Source of the DNA: Cyanobium sp. CZS25K
GTDB taxonomy: Bacteria > Cyanobacteriota > Cyanobacteriia > PCC-6307 > Cyanobiaceae
Direction of reading: 5' to 3'
NCBI GenBank assembly: GCA_030373325.1
Contig: JAUCZB010000002.1
Coordinates: forward strand, 62,001-126,000
DNA: 64,000 nucleotides
Shown: piece by piece, positions 1 through 8,551 of the stretch
Layout: each line of letters starts with the position of its first letter
Position numbering within the stretch: position 1 is the stretch's first letter
Position numbers and translations under genes: made by a program
The notes under the pieces: generated by a model
Told to the model about the DNA's origin: nothing
Database searches by the model: none
What the model saw: only the letters and a program-made list of their open reading frames with translations

Positions 1-93
1 GAGATCGAGTCCATCGATGATCCGCAGGCTGGTCTTGCCGTTCTGCTGGCGCTGCAGGCGGCCGGCCTATTGCTGCAGGGTTCCTTTCCATGA
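1..93 (+). CDS. C-terminal end of an unidentified ORF
   Basis: Frame 1 is open from the left window edge to a TGA at 91-93, giving 30 residues that are Ala/Leu-rich near the end. The reading could be the tail of a gene that begins outside the window. I do not recognise a family, and the adjacent DNA is decayed, so this may be a chance open frame. Confidence 0.2.
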   Translation, partial: EIESIDDPQAGLAVLLALQAAGLLLQGSFP

Positions 94-189
94 CACGGGC
101 ATCGCCGTCCCGGCCGCGGAACAGACGTCGGAACTAGGGCCAGCTTCTCCAGAGCCGAGCGCCAGTTGATGCCGTGGGTCTCCAGCAGG

Positions 190-330
190 GCGATAGCCAG
201 CATGGCGGTCCCGCTTGCCCACCGCCACGACAACCACCAGAATCGGCTGATCACGCACCTTGCCAACCAGGCGGAATCCGACGGAGCGCAGCAGGCTCTG
301 AGGGCCCCGCCCTCGATAGCCTGCGTTCGG
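190..330 (-). pseudogene. RelE-family toxin relic (C-terminal part)
   Basis: On the minus strand one frame reads LLRSVGFRLVGKVRD, then ILVVVVAVGKRDR, then AGYR. This matches the conserved C-terminal half of RelE toxins, where an L-R-S-x-G-Y-R-L strand is followed by a hydrophobic strand and V-G-K-R-x-R-x-x-V-Y. No start codon, no N-terminal half and no antitoxin gene are visible, and the frame continues past the expected end into unrelated sequence. It is therefore read as a degraded toxin-antitoxin remnant. The family call is fairly sure from the motif; inactivity is inferred from truncation. Confidence 0.5.
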
Positions 331-376
331 CTGACTCCCACCCGGTGAATTCTGCGCCCCTTGCCGGAGTGACGTG

Positions 377-577
377 ATGGCCGTTCAGCCCATCCTGGTG
401 CTCGGCGGCGGCTTTGCCGGGCTCAGGCGTTCCCACGGTGCCACCCGCATGCGCCCTGACGCGCCTGAGCGTGCCCAGCTCAGGCTTCCCCTGGAGGCGG
501 GCTCCGCCGTGGGGGCTGCGGCCCGGCCGGAGATCCAGCCGCCGCCACCGGTCGACCCCCAGAGGCCCCGGCCATGA
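377..577 (+). pseudogene. N-terminal fragment of an NDH-2-like flavoprotein
   Basis: The first residues from the ATG at 377 read MAVQPILVLGGGFAGL, the beta strand plus GxGGFxGL FAD-binding loop that opens type-2 NADH dehydrogenases and related FAD oxidoreductases. After about 17 residues the similarity stops and the frame runs through Pro/Arg-rich sequence to a stop at 577. A normal family member has about 400 residues, so this is the head of a gene whose body was deleted. It lies directly upstream of another flavoprotein gene, which suggests a deletion between two oxidoreductase genes. Confidence 0.45.
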
Positions 578-2766
578 GCGCCCCCTCCCGGCAGGAAGCG
601 GCCGGCGTTCCCCTGCGCCGGATCCTGGCCCTCGCCCTGCTGCTGGCTGGGGTGGTCCTGTTCTTCCGGCTGGGTTGGCAGCGTCAGCTTGACCTCTCCG
701 CGCTGCAGGCTTCCCGCGTTCAGCTGCAGGCCTGGCGACAGGCGGCCCCCCTGCCCATGGCTGCGGGGTTCGTGCTCGTGTATGTGCTGGTGACGGGCCT
801 GTCCCTGCCCGGCGCGACGGTGCTCACCCTGGCGGGGGGCGCCATCTTCGGCCTGCTGCAGGGCACGGTGCTGGTGTCGCTCGGCTCCACCCTGGGCGCC
901 ACGGCGGCGTGCCTGCTGGCCCGCACCCTGCTGCGGGAGCCGGTGCGGCGCCGTTTCGGCCACCGCCTGGCGCCGATCGAGGCGGGCTTCCGTCGCGACG
1001 GTGCCGCTTACCTGCTGAGTCTGCGGCTGGTGCCGGTGGTCCCCTTCTTCCTGGTGAATCTGCTGATGGGACTCACCCCCATGCCCCTGCTGCCCTTCGC
1101 CTTCGTCTCCCAGCTGGGCATGCTGCCGGCGACCCTCGTCTATGTGAACGCCGGCACCCAGCTGGGCCAGCTCACCAGCGTCAATGGCATCCTCTCGCCG
1201 GCGCTGCTCGGTTCCCTTGCTCTGCTGGGCCTGCTGCCCTGGATCGTGAAGCTGCTGCTGGGCCGCTGGCGCCTCTGGCGTCTTTACCGCCCCTGGAGCC
1301 GGCCCCGGCACTTCGATCGCAACCTGATCGTGATCGGTGCCGGGGCGGCCGGACTGGTCACCGCCTACATCGCCGCCACCGTGCGCTCGAAGGTGACCCT
1401 GATCGAGCGCGACCGCATGGGCGGTGACTGCCTCAACACCGGCTGCGTGCCCAGCAAGGCGCTGATCAGCTCCGCCCGTCTCGCGGCCCGCCTGCGCCAT
1501 GCCGATCGCTATGGCCTCGCACCCCAGGAGCCCCTGGTGGATCTGCACCGGGTGCTGGAGCGGGTGCGCGAGAAGGTGGCGGCCGTCGCCCCCCACGACA
1601 GCGTCGAGCGTTACACCGCCCTGGGGGTGGACGTGCGCCTCGGCCAGGCCCGCCTGCTCAGCCCCTGGCAGGTGGCGATCACCGCCGCCGATGGCACCGA
1701 GACCCTGCTCACGGCCCGGGCCATCGTGTTGGCCACCGGAGCCGCCCCGGTGATCCCTGCGCTGCCAGGCATCGACACGCTGCGGGTGCTCACCAGCGAG
1801 ACCCTCTGGGACGCCCTGGCGGAGCACCCCTCCCCGCGGCCCAGCCTGGTGGTGCTGGGCGGCGGTCCGGTTGGCTGCGAACTGGCCCAGGCCCTGGCCC
1901 AGCTGGGCCTGCCGGTGACCCTGCTGCAGCGAAACGAACGGCTGCTGCCCCGGGAAGATCCCGAGGTGGGGGCGCTGGTGCGCGATGTGCTGGAGCGCGA
2001 CGGCGTGCGGGTGCACACCGGTTGCCGGGTGGAGCGCGTTGGGCCTGGATCCGCTGGGGGTGTGCAGGTGCACGTGGAGGTCGGCGGCGCTGCCCTCTGC
2101 TTCACGGCCGACGAGCTGCTCTGCGCCGTGGGGCGCCAGGCCCGGCTGGAGGGCCACGGCCTCGAGACGCTGGGCATCCCCACCGGTGACACCATCGTCA
2201 CCAACCCCCATCTGCAGACCCTCTACCCCAACATCTATGCCGCCGGGGACGCGGCAGGTCCCTGGCAGTTCACCCATACCGCCGCCCATCAGGCCTGGTA
2301 TGCGGCTGTGAACGGGCTGTTCGCTCCGGTGCGCTTCGCCGTCGATGGCCGCGTCATCCCGCGCACCACGTTCACCGACCCGGAGGTGGCCCGGGTGGGA
2401 CTGAGCGAAGCCGAGGCGATCGAGCAGGAGGTGGCTTTCGAGGTCACCCGCTTTGCCCTGGCCGAGCTGGATCGGGCCATCGTCGAATCCGCCGAGACCG
2501 GTTTCGTGAAGGTGCTCACCGTGCCTGGTAAGGACCGGATCCTGGGGGTCACGATCGTGGCGGAGCAGGCCGGGGAGCTGCTGGCCGAATTCGTTCTGGC
2601 GATGAAGTGCAACCTTGGGCTGGGCAAGGTGATGGGTGCGATTCACGCCTATCCCACCCTGGCCGAAGCCAACAAGTACGCCGCCGGAAACTGGAAAAAG
2701 GCCCACGCTCCCCAGCGCACCCTCGCGCTTCTGGAGCGCTTCCACACCTGGCGGCGGGGGGGCTGA
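574..2766 (+). CDS. TVP38/TMEM64 (VTT) membrane domain fused to FAD/NAD(P) disulfide oxidoreductase
   Basis: The 730-residue protein has two halves. Residues about 15-235 are a VTT (DedA/TVP38-like) membrane domain with several hydrophobic segments and the R-x-x-P-x-x-P-F...N...G pattern. From about residue 248 a full pyridine nucleotide-disulfide oxidoreductase follows, resembling mercuric reductase and dihydrolipoamide dehydrogenase. It has an FAD loop GAGAAG, the redox disulfide C286-LNTG-C291, a second Rossmann loop GGGPVG, the FAD motif (Y)AAGD and the C-terminal catalytic HAYPTLAE (His691, Glu698). No N-terminal heavy-metal domain and no terminal Cys pair as in MerA are present. The substrate is unknown; the fusion places a flavin-dependent reductase at the membrane. 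Confidence 0.88.
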   Translation: MSAPSRQEAAGVPLRRILALALLLAGVVLFFRLGWQRQLDLSALQASRVQLQAWRQAAPLPMAAGFVLVYVLVTGLSLPGATVLTLAGGAIFGLLQGTVLVSLGSTLGATAACLLARTLLREPVRRRFGHRLAPIEAGFRRDGAAYLLSLRLVPVVPFFLVNLLMGLTPMPLLPFAFVSQLGMLPATLVYVNAGTQLGQLTSVNGILSPALLGSLALLGLLPWIVKLLLGRWRLWRLYRPWSRPRHFDRNLIVIGAGAAGLVTAYIAATVRSKVTLIERDRMGGDCLNTGCVPSKALISSARLAARLRHADRYGLAPQEPLVDLHRVLERVREKVAAVAPHDSVERYTALGVDVRLGQARLLSPWQVAITAADGTETLLTARAIVLATGAAPVIPALPGIDTLRVLTSETLWDALAEHPSPRPSLVVLGGGPVGCELAQALAQLGLPVTLLQRNERLLPREDPEVGALVRDVLERDGVRVHTGCRVERVGPGSAGGVQVHVEVGGAALCFTADELLCAVGRQARLEGHGLETLGIPTGDTIVTNPHLQTLYPNIYAAGDAAGPWQFTHTAAHQAWYAAVNGLFAPVRFAVDGRVIPRTTFTDPEVARVGLSEAEAIEQEVAFEVTRFALAELDRAIVESAETGFVKVLTVPGKDRILGVTIVAEQAGELLAEFVLAMKCNLGLGKVMGAIHAYPTLAEANKYAAGNWKKAHAPQRTLALLERFHTWRRGG

Positions 2767-2781
2767 GCGTCACGCCGGGCC

Positions 2782-3153
2782 TCAGATCTGGGAATGCAGC
2801 CCGATGGTGTTGCCCTCGGTGTCGAGCACCAGGCTCATGAAGCCGTAGGCGCCGATCGACAGCTTCGGCTTGATCACCGTGCCGCCGGCGCCCGCCACCC
2901 GGCTCTCCTCCACGGCGCAGTCGTCGCAGTGGAAATAGATCAGGGTGCCACCGCCCCCCGGTGCCATGCCCTCCATTTTGGCCAGGGCGCCTCCGGCCCC
3001 CACCCGGCCGTCGTCCATCGGGAAGGCCCAGTACTCCATGCCCGCATCCGGCATCTTCTCGAGGCTCAGCGCGAACACGGTTTCGTAGAAGCGCCGAGCC
3101 CGCTCCATGTCGTCCACATAGAGCTCGAACCAGATGACGGGATTGGCGGCCAT
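2782..3153 (-). CDS. VOC family (glyoxalase/bleomycin-resistance fold) protein
   Basis: A 123-residue single-domain protein. It opens with the beta strand and helix typical of VOC proteins (VIWFELYVDDMERARRFYE) and ends with the second module's NTIGLHS strand. Such proteins act as dimers that bind a divalent metal and a small substrate; the substrate cannot be read from sequence. It is convergent with the upstream oxidoreductase fusion, 15 nt apart, and has its own -10-like element. The start is the ATG at 3153. Confidence 0.8.
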   Translation of the reverse strand: MAANPVIWFELYVDDMERARRFYETVFALSLEKMPDAGMEYWAFPMDDGRVGAGGALAKMEGMAPGGGGTLIYFHCDDCAVEESRVAGAGGTVIKPKLSIGAYGFMSLVLDTEGNTIGLHSQI

Positions 3154-3176
3154 GGTCCCAGTGAAGTCCAGAGCTG

Positions 3177-3182
3177 AGACTA
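3177..3182 (-). promoter_or_regulatory. -10-like hexamer (TAGTCT) for the VOC gene
   Basis: On the minus strand TAGTCT lies about 24 nt before the ATG at 3153. It fits the TAnnnT pattern that recurs before many genes in this window. No clear -35 box is seen. Confidence 0.35.
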
Positions 3183-3199
3183 GGCCAGAAATCCGGAAT

Positions 3200-4573
3200 T
3201 CACCCCGCCACGCCCTGTTGCTGTTGGGCTCCGGCGTTCCAGTTCTCCTTCACCAGCTGCCGCGCCCGGCCCAGGGCCAGGGCCCCGGCGGGCACGTTCC
3301 GGGTAAGGGTGGAGCCGGCCCCCACGGTCACCCCGGCGCCGAGGGTGATCGGCGCCACCAGCACGGAGTTGGCCCCGGTCTTGCTGTTAGAGCCGATCAC
3401 GGTGCGGTGCTTGCGCACCCCGTCGAAGTTGGCGGTGATCGTTCCTGCCCCCACGTTCACATCGGCGCCGAGGTCGGCGTCGCCCAGGTAGCTGAGGTGG
3501 TTGGCCTTGCAGCCCTCCCCCAGCCGGCTGTTCTTCACCTCCACGAAATTGCCGATGCGGCAGCCGGCGGCCAGGTGGGTGCCGGCCCGCAGCTGGGCGA
3601 AGGGGCCGATGACGCAGCCGGTGGCCACGCTGCTGTCGCGCAGCACCGAATGGATCACCTCCACCCCGTCGTCCAGGTGGCTGTTCTCGATCAGGCAGCC
3701 CGGGCCGATGCGGCAGCCGTCGCCGATGCTGGTGGCCCCTCGGAAGTGGCACTGGGGCTCCACCAGCACGTCACGGCCGAAGCGGGTGTGCTCGCTGAGG
3801 GTGCAGCTGCCGGGATCGGTGAAGCTCACCCCCTCCGCCATCCAGTGGCGGCGCAGCCGGTCCTGCAGCACCGCCTCGCACTGGGCCAGCTGCAGGCGGT
3901 CGTTGATGCCGGCCACCTCGTCCGGGTCGCCCACCTCCAGGTGCATGGCCGGCCGCAGCAGGGCGACGGTGTCGGTGAGGTACAGCTCGCCCTGGTCGTT
4001 GTCGCTGCTCAGGCTGGGCAGCACGGCGGCCAGTCGTGCCCAGTCGAAGCAGTAGATGCCGGCATTGGTGAGGTCGTTGCGGAGCTGCTGGGCATCGCAG
4101 TCACGGTGCTCCACGATCCCGCTCACCTGGCCGCTTGCGTCCGCGAAGACACGGCCGTAGCCGCTGGGGTCCGCCAGCCGGGCGCTGAGCAGCGTCACCG
4201 CCGCGCCACTCTCACGATGGGTGGTGAGCAGCGATTCCAGGGTCTCCGGACGCAGCAGGGGCACATCGCCGTTGAGCACCAGCAGCTCCCCTTCGAAGCC
4301 CGCCAGAGGCTTCAGGAGCTGCTGCACCGCATGGCCGGTGCCGTTCTGGGGCTGCTGCAGCACGAATTCCAGGCCCGGCACGCTGCTCAGCGACCGCTCG
4401 ACCCGCTCGGCCTGGTGGCCCACGATCAGCAGCTGGCGCTCCGGGGCTAGGTGGCGACAGCTGGCCAGCACCCGCTCCACCAGGGTCGCGCCGGCCAGGG
4501 GCTGGAGCACCTTCGGCAGGGCACTCTTCATGCGGGTCCCTTTCCCGGCGGCCAGGACGGCAACGGCGAGCAT
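3200..4573 (-). CDS. glmU: Bifunctional GlmU: N-acetylglucosamine-1-phosphate uridylyltransferase / glucosamine-1-phosphate acetyltransferase
   Basis: 457 residues, the usual GlmU length. The N-terminal half has the pyrophosphorylase signature LAAGKGTRM and the substrate loop QNGTGHAVQ. The C-terminal half is a left-handed beta helix of hexapeptide repeats with the acetyltransferase region [21 protein letters not shown] and NYDG-like NFDGVRKH. It makes UDP-GlcNAc for peptidoglycan and other envelope glycans in the cytoplasm. The frame is open for 225 codons further upstream, but the ATG at 4573 gives the conserved N-terminus, and a TAGATT box lies 27 nt before it. Confidence 0.96.
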   Translation of the reverse strand: MLAVAVLAAGKGTRMKSALPKVLQPLAGATLVERVLASCRHLAPERQLLIVGHQAERVERSLSSVPGLEFVLQQPQNGTGHAVQQLLKPLAGFEGELLVLNGDVPLLRPETLESLLTTHRESGAAVTLLSARLADPSGYGRVFADASGQVSGIVEHRDCDAQQLRNDLTNAGIYCFDWARLAAVLPSLSSDNDQGELYLTDTVALLRPAMHLEVGDPDEVAGINDRLQLAQCEAVLQDRLRRHWMAEGVSFTDPGSCTLSEHTRFGRDVLVEPQCHFRGATSIGDGCRIGPGCLIENSHLDDGVEVIHSVLRDSSVATGCVIGPFAQLRAGTHLAAGCRIGNFVEVKNSRLGEGCKANHLSYLGDADLGADVNVGAGTITANFDGVRKHRTVIGSNSKTGANSVLVAPITLGAGVTVGAGSTLTRNVPAGALALGRARQLVKENWNAGAQQQQGVAG

Positions 4574-4599
4574 CGGCGGTGCGGGGGCGTCTGGGCCGG

Positions 4600-4605
4600 A
4601 ATCTA
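4600..4605 (-). promoter_or_regulatory. -10-like hexamer (TAGATT) for glmU
   Basis: TAGATT on the minus strand lies about 27 nt upstream of the glmU ATG and overlaps the stop codon of the preceding methyltransferase gene. It supports the downstream start chosen for glmU and an independent transcript. Confidence 0.4.
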
Positions 4606-5553
4606 CCGGTGCTCTCCGGCGCGGCCCAGTCCGCTGGGACCTCCGTGTTGCCGCCGCCGGGCCGCCGGGGCGGGGCTGCGCTCCTGCTCCCGGCGGCGCC
4701 GCTCCAGGATCTCGGCGGCCGTGGAGGTGCCGCTGGGGTCCCGGTAGGGGAGGCCGGCGCGGCTGGCCAGGTGTTCCCGTTCGAAGGGCTCCAGGGGCCG
4801 CAGGGCCGGATGGGCGGCCAGGGGGGCGAAGCCGGCGACGGTTCCCGCGCTCCATCGGCCCGGTTCGCACTCGGGCGGCCGCAGCGCACGCACCTCCAGG
4901 CCCAGGTCCACCAGGCAGCGGCGCACCGCCGCCGCGGAGCTGTAGGTGAGCAGGCGGCCGTCGGGCCGCAGCAGCCGCACCAGCCGCTCCAGGAACTCCC
5001 GGCTCCAGAGCTGGGGGCAGCGCAGGGGAGAGAAGGCATCCAGCAGCACCAGGTCGCAGCGCCCCTTCAGTGGCCCCTTCAGAGGCCCCAGCAGCTGCGG
5101 CAGCCGGCGGCGGGCGTCCCCGATGAGCAGGCGGCCGCTGGAGGTGAGCGCCTCCAGGCGCCGGATGACCGCGGCGGGCCACTGGGCCCGGAAGCGGGCG
5201 TCCGCCAGGGCCAGGGCCAGGGGCCGGGGATCCAGCTCCAGACCCCACCAGTCAAGGTCCAGGCCGGCGGCCGCGCCCGCCGCGAGCATCGCCGCGGTGT
5301 TGGTGCCGGTGCCGACGGCCACCTCCGCCACCACCAGCTCCCGGCCCGGGGCGAAGCGCTCCAGCGCCGCCGGGGTCACGAACTTCTCGCGGGCCTCCTG
5401 CAGGGCACCGGAAGCACTGTGGAAGCCTTCCTCGACGCCACGGCTGTAGAGGCTGAAACTGCCGTCGCGCCCCAACCGCGGCAGCAGCTCCGGCCACCGG
5501 TCAGGCGGCGGATCCGTTGCCGCTGCTTCAGCAGCGCAGGCGGGCCAGGTCAT
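4603..5553 (-). CDS. mnmD: MnmD/MnmC2-like tRNA wobble-uridine methyltransferase
   Basis: About 316 residues from the ATG at 5553; a longer frame begins at 5613. After an N-terminal F-S-x-x-F-x-E-x-F/H-S-like region ([20 protein letters not shown]) comes the SAM-binding loop [10 protein letters not shown] and later LLDAFSP followed by [10 protein letters not shown] and [11 protein letters not shown]. This pattern is that of the methyltransferase half of MnmC (MnmD), which methylates the 5-aminomethyl group of 2-thiouridine at tRNA position 34. The oxidase half is absent, as in other cyanobacterial MnmD proteins. The start overlaps the end of aroA by 26 nt, so the two are probably co-transcribed. 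Confidence 0.78.
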   Translation of the reverse strand: MTWPACAAEAAATDPPPDRWPELLPRLGRDGSFSLYSRGVEEGFHSASGALQEAREKFVTPAALERFAPGRELVVAEVAVGTGTNTAAMLAAGAAAGLDLDWWGLELDPRPLALALADARFRAQWPAAVIRRLEALTSSGRLLIGDARRRLPQLLGPLKGPLKGRCDLVLLDAFSPLRCPQLWSREFLERLVRLLRPDGRLLTYSSAAAVRRCLVDLGLEVRALRPPECEPGRWSAGTVAGFAPLAAHPALRPLEPFEREHLASRAGLPYRDPSGTSTAAEILERRRREQERSPAPAARRRQHGGPSGLGRAGEHR

Positions 5554-6874
5554 CCCAGAAGCCGGGGTAGGAGACGGCGGCCGCCTCCGGTCGCCGCAGC
5601 CGGGTGTCGGCACGGGCCACCAACGACGCCACCGCCAGGCTCATCGCCACCCGGTGATCCGTCTCGCTGTCCACCTCGGCCCCATGCAGGGCAGTGACCC
5701 CTTCAATGCTCAGGCCGTCGGGATGCTCCTGCAGCCGGGCCCCCATGGCCGTCAGCTGGCGGGCCATCACCGCCAGGCGGTCGGTCTCCTTCACCCGCAG
5801 CTCCGCCGCGCCGCTGAGCTGGCTCACCCCCTCGGCGCAGCAGGCCGCCACCGCCAGCACCGGGATCTCATCCACCAGCCGGGGGATCATCGGCTCCTCG
5901 ATACGGAAGGCCCGCAGGGGGCCGTGCTGCACCCGCAGATCCCCCACCGGTTCTCCGGCCACGTCGCGGGCGTTGAGCACGGTGATGGACGCGCCCATCT
6001 GGGCCAGCACATCGAGGATGCCGGTGCGGCTTGGGTTGAGCCCCACGTTCTCGATCGTGAGATCGGCCCCCGGGGTGATCGCCGCTGCCACCAGCCAGAA
6101 CGCGGCGGAGCTGATGTCGCCGGGCACCACCACCGTCTGGCCCCGCAGGCCGGGGCCGGGCCGCACGGTGATGAACCGCCCCTGGTCCCCATCCACCTCC
6201 AGGTCGGCGCCGAAGGCCCGCAGCATCCGCTCGCTGTGGTCGCGGGTGGGGGCCGGTTCGATCACGGTGGTGGGCCCGCTCGCGGTGAGGGCGGCCAGCA
6301 GCAGGGCGCTCTTCACCTGGGCCGAGGCCACCGGCGTGCCGATCACAGCGCCGTGGAGGCTGCGCCCCTGCACGGCCAGGGGGGCCAGGTTGCCGTTGTC
6401 GCGTCCCTGGATGTGGGCCCCCATGTTGGCCAAGGGGTCTCCCACCCGTCGCATCGGCCGGGAGCGCAGGGAGGCATCGCCGTCGAGCACGAAATGGCGT
6501 CCTTCACGGCCAGCCAGCAACCCCAGCATCAGCCGCATGGTGGTGCCGGAATTGCCGCAATCGAGCACTTCGGCGGGTTCCCGCAGCCCATCGAGGCCCA
6601 CCCCCTCCACCAGCACCGGCTGGCCGGCTCGGATCTCCGAGACCGTCACGCCCATGGCCCGCAGGCAGGCGGCGGTGCTGAGGGGGTCTTCGGCCGGCAG
6701 CAGCCCCTCGATGCGGGTGGAGCCCTCGGCGATGGCCCCGAACAGCAGCGAGCGGTGCGAGATCGACTTGTCGCCAGGCACTTTCACCCTGCCCCGCAGG
6801 CTGCCGCCGGCCGGCAGCCGCAGCGGTGCCGCCACCACGTCCACGCCCGGATCGACAGCAGCGGAGGGGGTCAA
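5528..6874 (-). CDS. aroA: 3-phosphoshikimate 1-carboxyvinyltransferase (EPSP synthase)
   Basis: 448 residues, full family length. It carries the signature [20 protein letters not shown] near the N-terminus, [12 protein letters not shown] in the first domain, and the late region [15 protein letters not shown]. The enzyme joins shikimate-3-phosphate and phosphoenolpyruvate in aromatic amino acid synthesis. The first usable codon is a TTG at 6874, 24 nt after a TAGGAT box. mnmD follows with overlap. Confidence 0.95.
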   Translation of the reverse strand: MTPSAAVDPGVDVVAAPLRLPAGGSLRGRVKVPGDKSISHRSLLFGAIAEGSTRIEGLLPAEDPLSTAACLRAMGVTVSEIRAGQPVLVEGVGLDGLREPAEVLDCGNSGTTMRLMLGLLAGREGRHFVLDGDASLRSRPMRRVGDPLANMGAHIQGRDNGNLAPLAVQGRSLHGAVIGTPVASAQVKSALLLAALTASGPTTVIEPAPTRDHSERMLRAFGADLEVDGDQGRFITVRPGPGLRGQTVVVPGDISSAAFWLVAAAITPGADLTIENVGLNPSRTGILDVLAQMGASITVLNARDVAGEPVGDLRVQHGPLRAFRIEEPMIPRLVDEIPVLAVAACCAEGVSQLSGAAELRVKETDRLAVMARQLTAMGARLQEHPDGLSIEGVTALHGAEVDSETDHRVAMSLAVASLVARADTRLRRPEAAAVSYPGFWDDLARLRC

Positions 6875-6897
6875 GAGCTGGGGCGACGACTGAAGTG

Positions 6898-6903
6898 ATC
6901 CTA
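6898..6903 (-). promoter_or_regulatory. -10-like hexamer (TAGGAT) for aroA
   Basis: TAGGAT on the minus strand ends 24 nt before the TTG start of aroA, which helps fix that start. The gene downstream of it (aroA) and mnmD would form the transcript. Confidence 0.42.
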
Positions 6904-6916
6904 TGGAGCCACCGGC

Positions 6917-7246
6917 TCAGGGACGGATCCCGGCGGCGCGCAGTCGGGCCGAGAGGCTCCACACCTCCACCACCAGCCGGTGCCAGGGGGTGATCGTCTC
7001 CATGGAAAGGCCCATGGGTTTGGGGGCGGCGGCCCGCAGGGCCCGGGCCGCCGCCAGGGAACAGCGGGCCGCCTCGAGCCTTTCGTGCAGCTGTTCCTGG
7101 TCGGCGGCGGCCATCACCGTGTCCGGGCAGTGCTCGAGCAGCAGCAGGCCGCGCTCGAACGACTCGGCATAATCGGCCAGCAGCGGCACCAGCAGCTCCT
7201 CCAGCAGGGGGCCGGTGGGGTCAGGCAGGGGAGGGGCAGGAGCCAT
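6917..7246 (-). CDS. DUF2605 family protein
   Basis: 109 residues from the ATG at 7246. The sequence LLEELLVPLLADYAESFERGLLLLEHCP followed by helices and a C-terminal PWHRLVVEVWSLSARLRAAGI fits the cyanobacterial DUF2605 family. It is all-helical in appearance with no membrane segment. The function of the family is unknown. The frame remains open upstream to 7567 but overlaps the rhodanese gene, so the shorter start is preferred. Confidence 0.7.
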   Translation of the reverse strand: MAPAPPLPDPTGPLLEELLVPLLADYAESFERGLLLLEHCPDTVMAAADQEQLHERLEAARCSLAAARALRAAAPKPMGLSMETITPWHRLVVEVWSLSARLRAAGIRP

Positions 7247-7289
7247 GGCCCCAGCGTAGGAATCGCCTCCACTTCCGCACCGGTACGGA

Positions 7290-7805
7290 TCACCAGCCCG
7301 TCGGCGGTGAATCGGCGGCCGACTCAGTGGACTCCAGCAACAGCCCCCAGAGGGGATGGAACGGATGGACCCGCCGCTCCCCGGGCGTCGCGCCCTCCAG
7401 GGGCAGGCCAAGGTTGGCCCAGCGGAACAGGGATCCCTCCAGGTTGCGCACGTCCCGATAGCCGGCCTGCCGCAGGGCCCTGGCCAGCCGGGCGGAGCGG
7501 TAGCCCACTGAGCTGTAGACGACGATCGGCTGCCCCGGGCCAATCCCACTGGCCTCGAGGGCTTCAACGGTGGCCAGGCGGCGGACCCCGGCTAGGTGGC
7601 TGACAGCGAACTCCTCGGTTTCGCGGGCGTCGACCAACACCGGCGCCGCTGCCTCACCGGTCAGCTCCGCGGCCAATGGTGCGCAGCCGATCACCGGCAC
7701 CTCCGGGAAGCGGCGGCGGATCGCCGCCCTCACCAGGACCCAGGCCAACCGCCGCAGTGGCCGGATGAGGACCCGGCGCAAACCTGCAGCCGACAGGAAG
7801 GCCAT
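7290..7805 (-). CDS. Rhodanese-like domain protein with Ser in place of the catalytic Cys
   Basis: 171 residues. Residues about 35-140 form a rhodanese domain with LVDARETEEFAVSHLAGVRR and the late GYRDVRNLEGSLFRWANLGLPL. The active loop reads V-V-Y-S-S-V-G-Y-R-S, where active family members have Y-C-S-V-G-x-R-S, so the sulfur-carrying cysteine is replaced by serine (codon AGC). The N-terminus is basic and hydrophobic (LRRVLIRPLRRLAWVLVRAAIRRR), possibly a membrane or amphipathic anchor. The domain is likely non-catalytic, perhaps a binding module. The divergent DUF547 gene starts 29 nt away. Confidence 0.8.
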   Translation of the reverse strand: MAFLSAAGLRRVLIRPLRRLAWVLVRAAIRRRFPEVPVIGCAPLAAELTGEAAAPVLVDARETEEFAVSHLAGVRRLATVEALEASGIGPGQPIVVYSSVGYRSARLARALRQAGYRDVRNLEGSLFRWANLGLPLEGATPGERRVHPFHPLWGLLLESTESAADSPPTGW

Positions 7806-7834
7806 GGAACGATGGGCCTTGAACGAATCGCCCC

Positions 7835-8551
7835 ATGGTCGACGTCGCCATCTGGGATGGCCTGCTCCGCCGGCACGTGGACACCAACGGCCGAGTGGAT
7901 TACGCCGCCTGGCAGGGCCAGGACGTCCGGCAACTGGATGCCTGGCTGGCGGCCCAGCGGCCCTTCGAGCCCTACCCCGGCCAGGGGCCCGAGGCGATGG
8001 CCCTATGGATCAACCTCTACAACGCCCTGGTGATCCGCCAGGTGCTGGGCCGTTTCCCGTTGGCCTCCATCCGCCCCACCATCGCCGGGATTCCCAACTG
8101 GCTGGCCTTCCTGCGCTTCTTCTCCCGGCCGGCGATCGTTCTGCAGGGCCACCCCCTCAGCCTCGACCGCATCGAACACGGCATCCTGCGGCCCCGCTTC
8201 GGCGATCCTCGCCTCCACTTCGCCCTGGTCTGCGCCGCCGTCGGCTGCCCCCTGCTGCGCCCGGAGGCCTACCGGCCGGAGCGGCTGGAGACCCAGTTGC
8301 AGGAGGATGCGACGCGTTTTCTCCACAATCCCAGCAAGCTGCGGTTTGATCTGGCCTCAGGCGTGCTCCACTGCAGTCCGATCTTCCAGTGGTACCGGCG
8401 CGATTTCCTCTCAGAGGCCCCCTCCATCGCCGCCTGGGTGGGCCGCCAGTGCCCCGATCTGGAACTGCCGGCCAGCGTCAGGCTCGCCTGGCTCCCCTAC
8501 GACTGGGCGCTGAACGGCAGCTGTTCGCGGCGGTCGTCGTTGGGTCGCTGA
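7835..8551 (+). CDS. DUF547 domain protein
   Basis: 238 residues with the DUF547 hallmarks: ALWINLYNALVIRQVL near residue 60, then SLDRIEHGILRPRFGDPRLHFALVCAAVGCPLL. The conserved Cys and His/Glu positions resemble papain-like folds, but the activity of this family is not established. Divergently placed from the rhodanese gene and overlapping the glycosyltransferase gene tail-to-tail by 55 nt. Genes of this set (rhodanese, DUF547, TIGR04283-type glycosyltransferase) may belong to one pathway. Confidence 0.82.
   Translation: MVDVAIWDGLLRRHVDTNGRVDYAAWQGQDVRQLDAWLAAQRPFEPYPGQGPEAMALWINLYNALVIRQVLGRFPLASIRPTIAGIPNWLAFLRFFSRPAIVLQGHPLSLDRIEHGILRPRFGDPRLHFALVCAAVGCPLLRPEAYRPERLETQLQEDATRFLHNPSKLRFDLASGVLHCSPIFQWYRRDFLSEAPSIAAWVGRQCPDLELPASVRLAWLPYDWALNGSCSRRSSLGR

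Noticed and set aside
385..2745. 786-codon open frame antisense to the VTT-oxidoreductase gene
   Set aside because: It is rich in Gly, Gln, His and Ala with no domain pattern. It mirrors the codon bias of the real plus-strand gene in GC-rich DNA.
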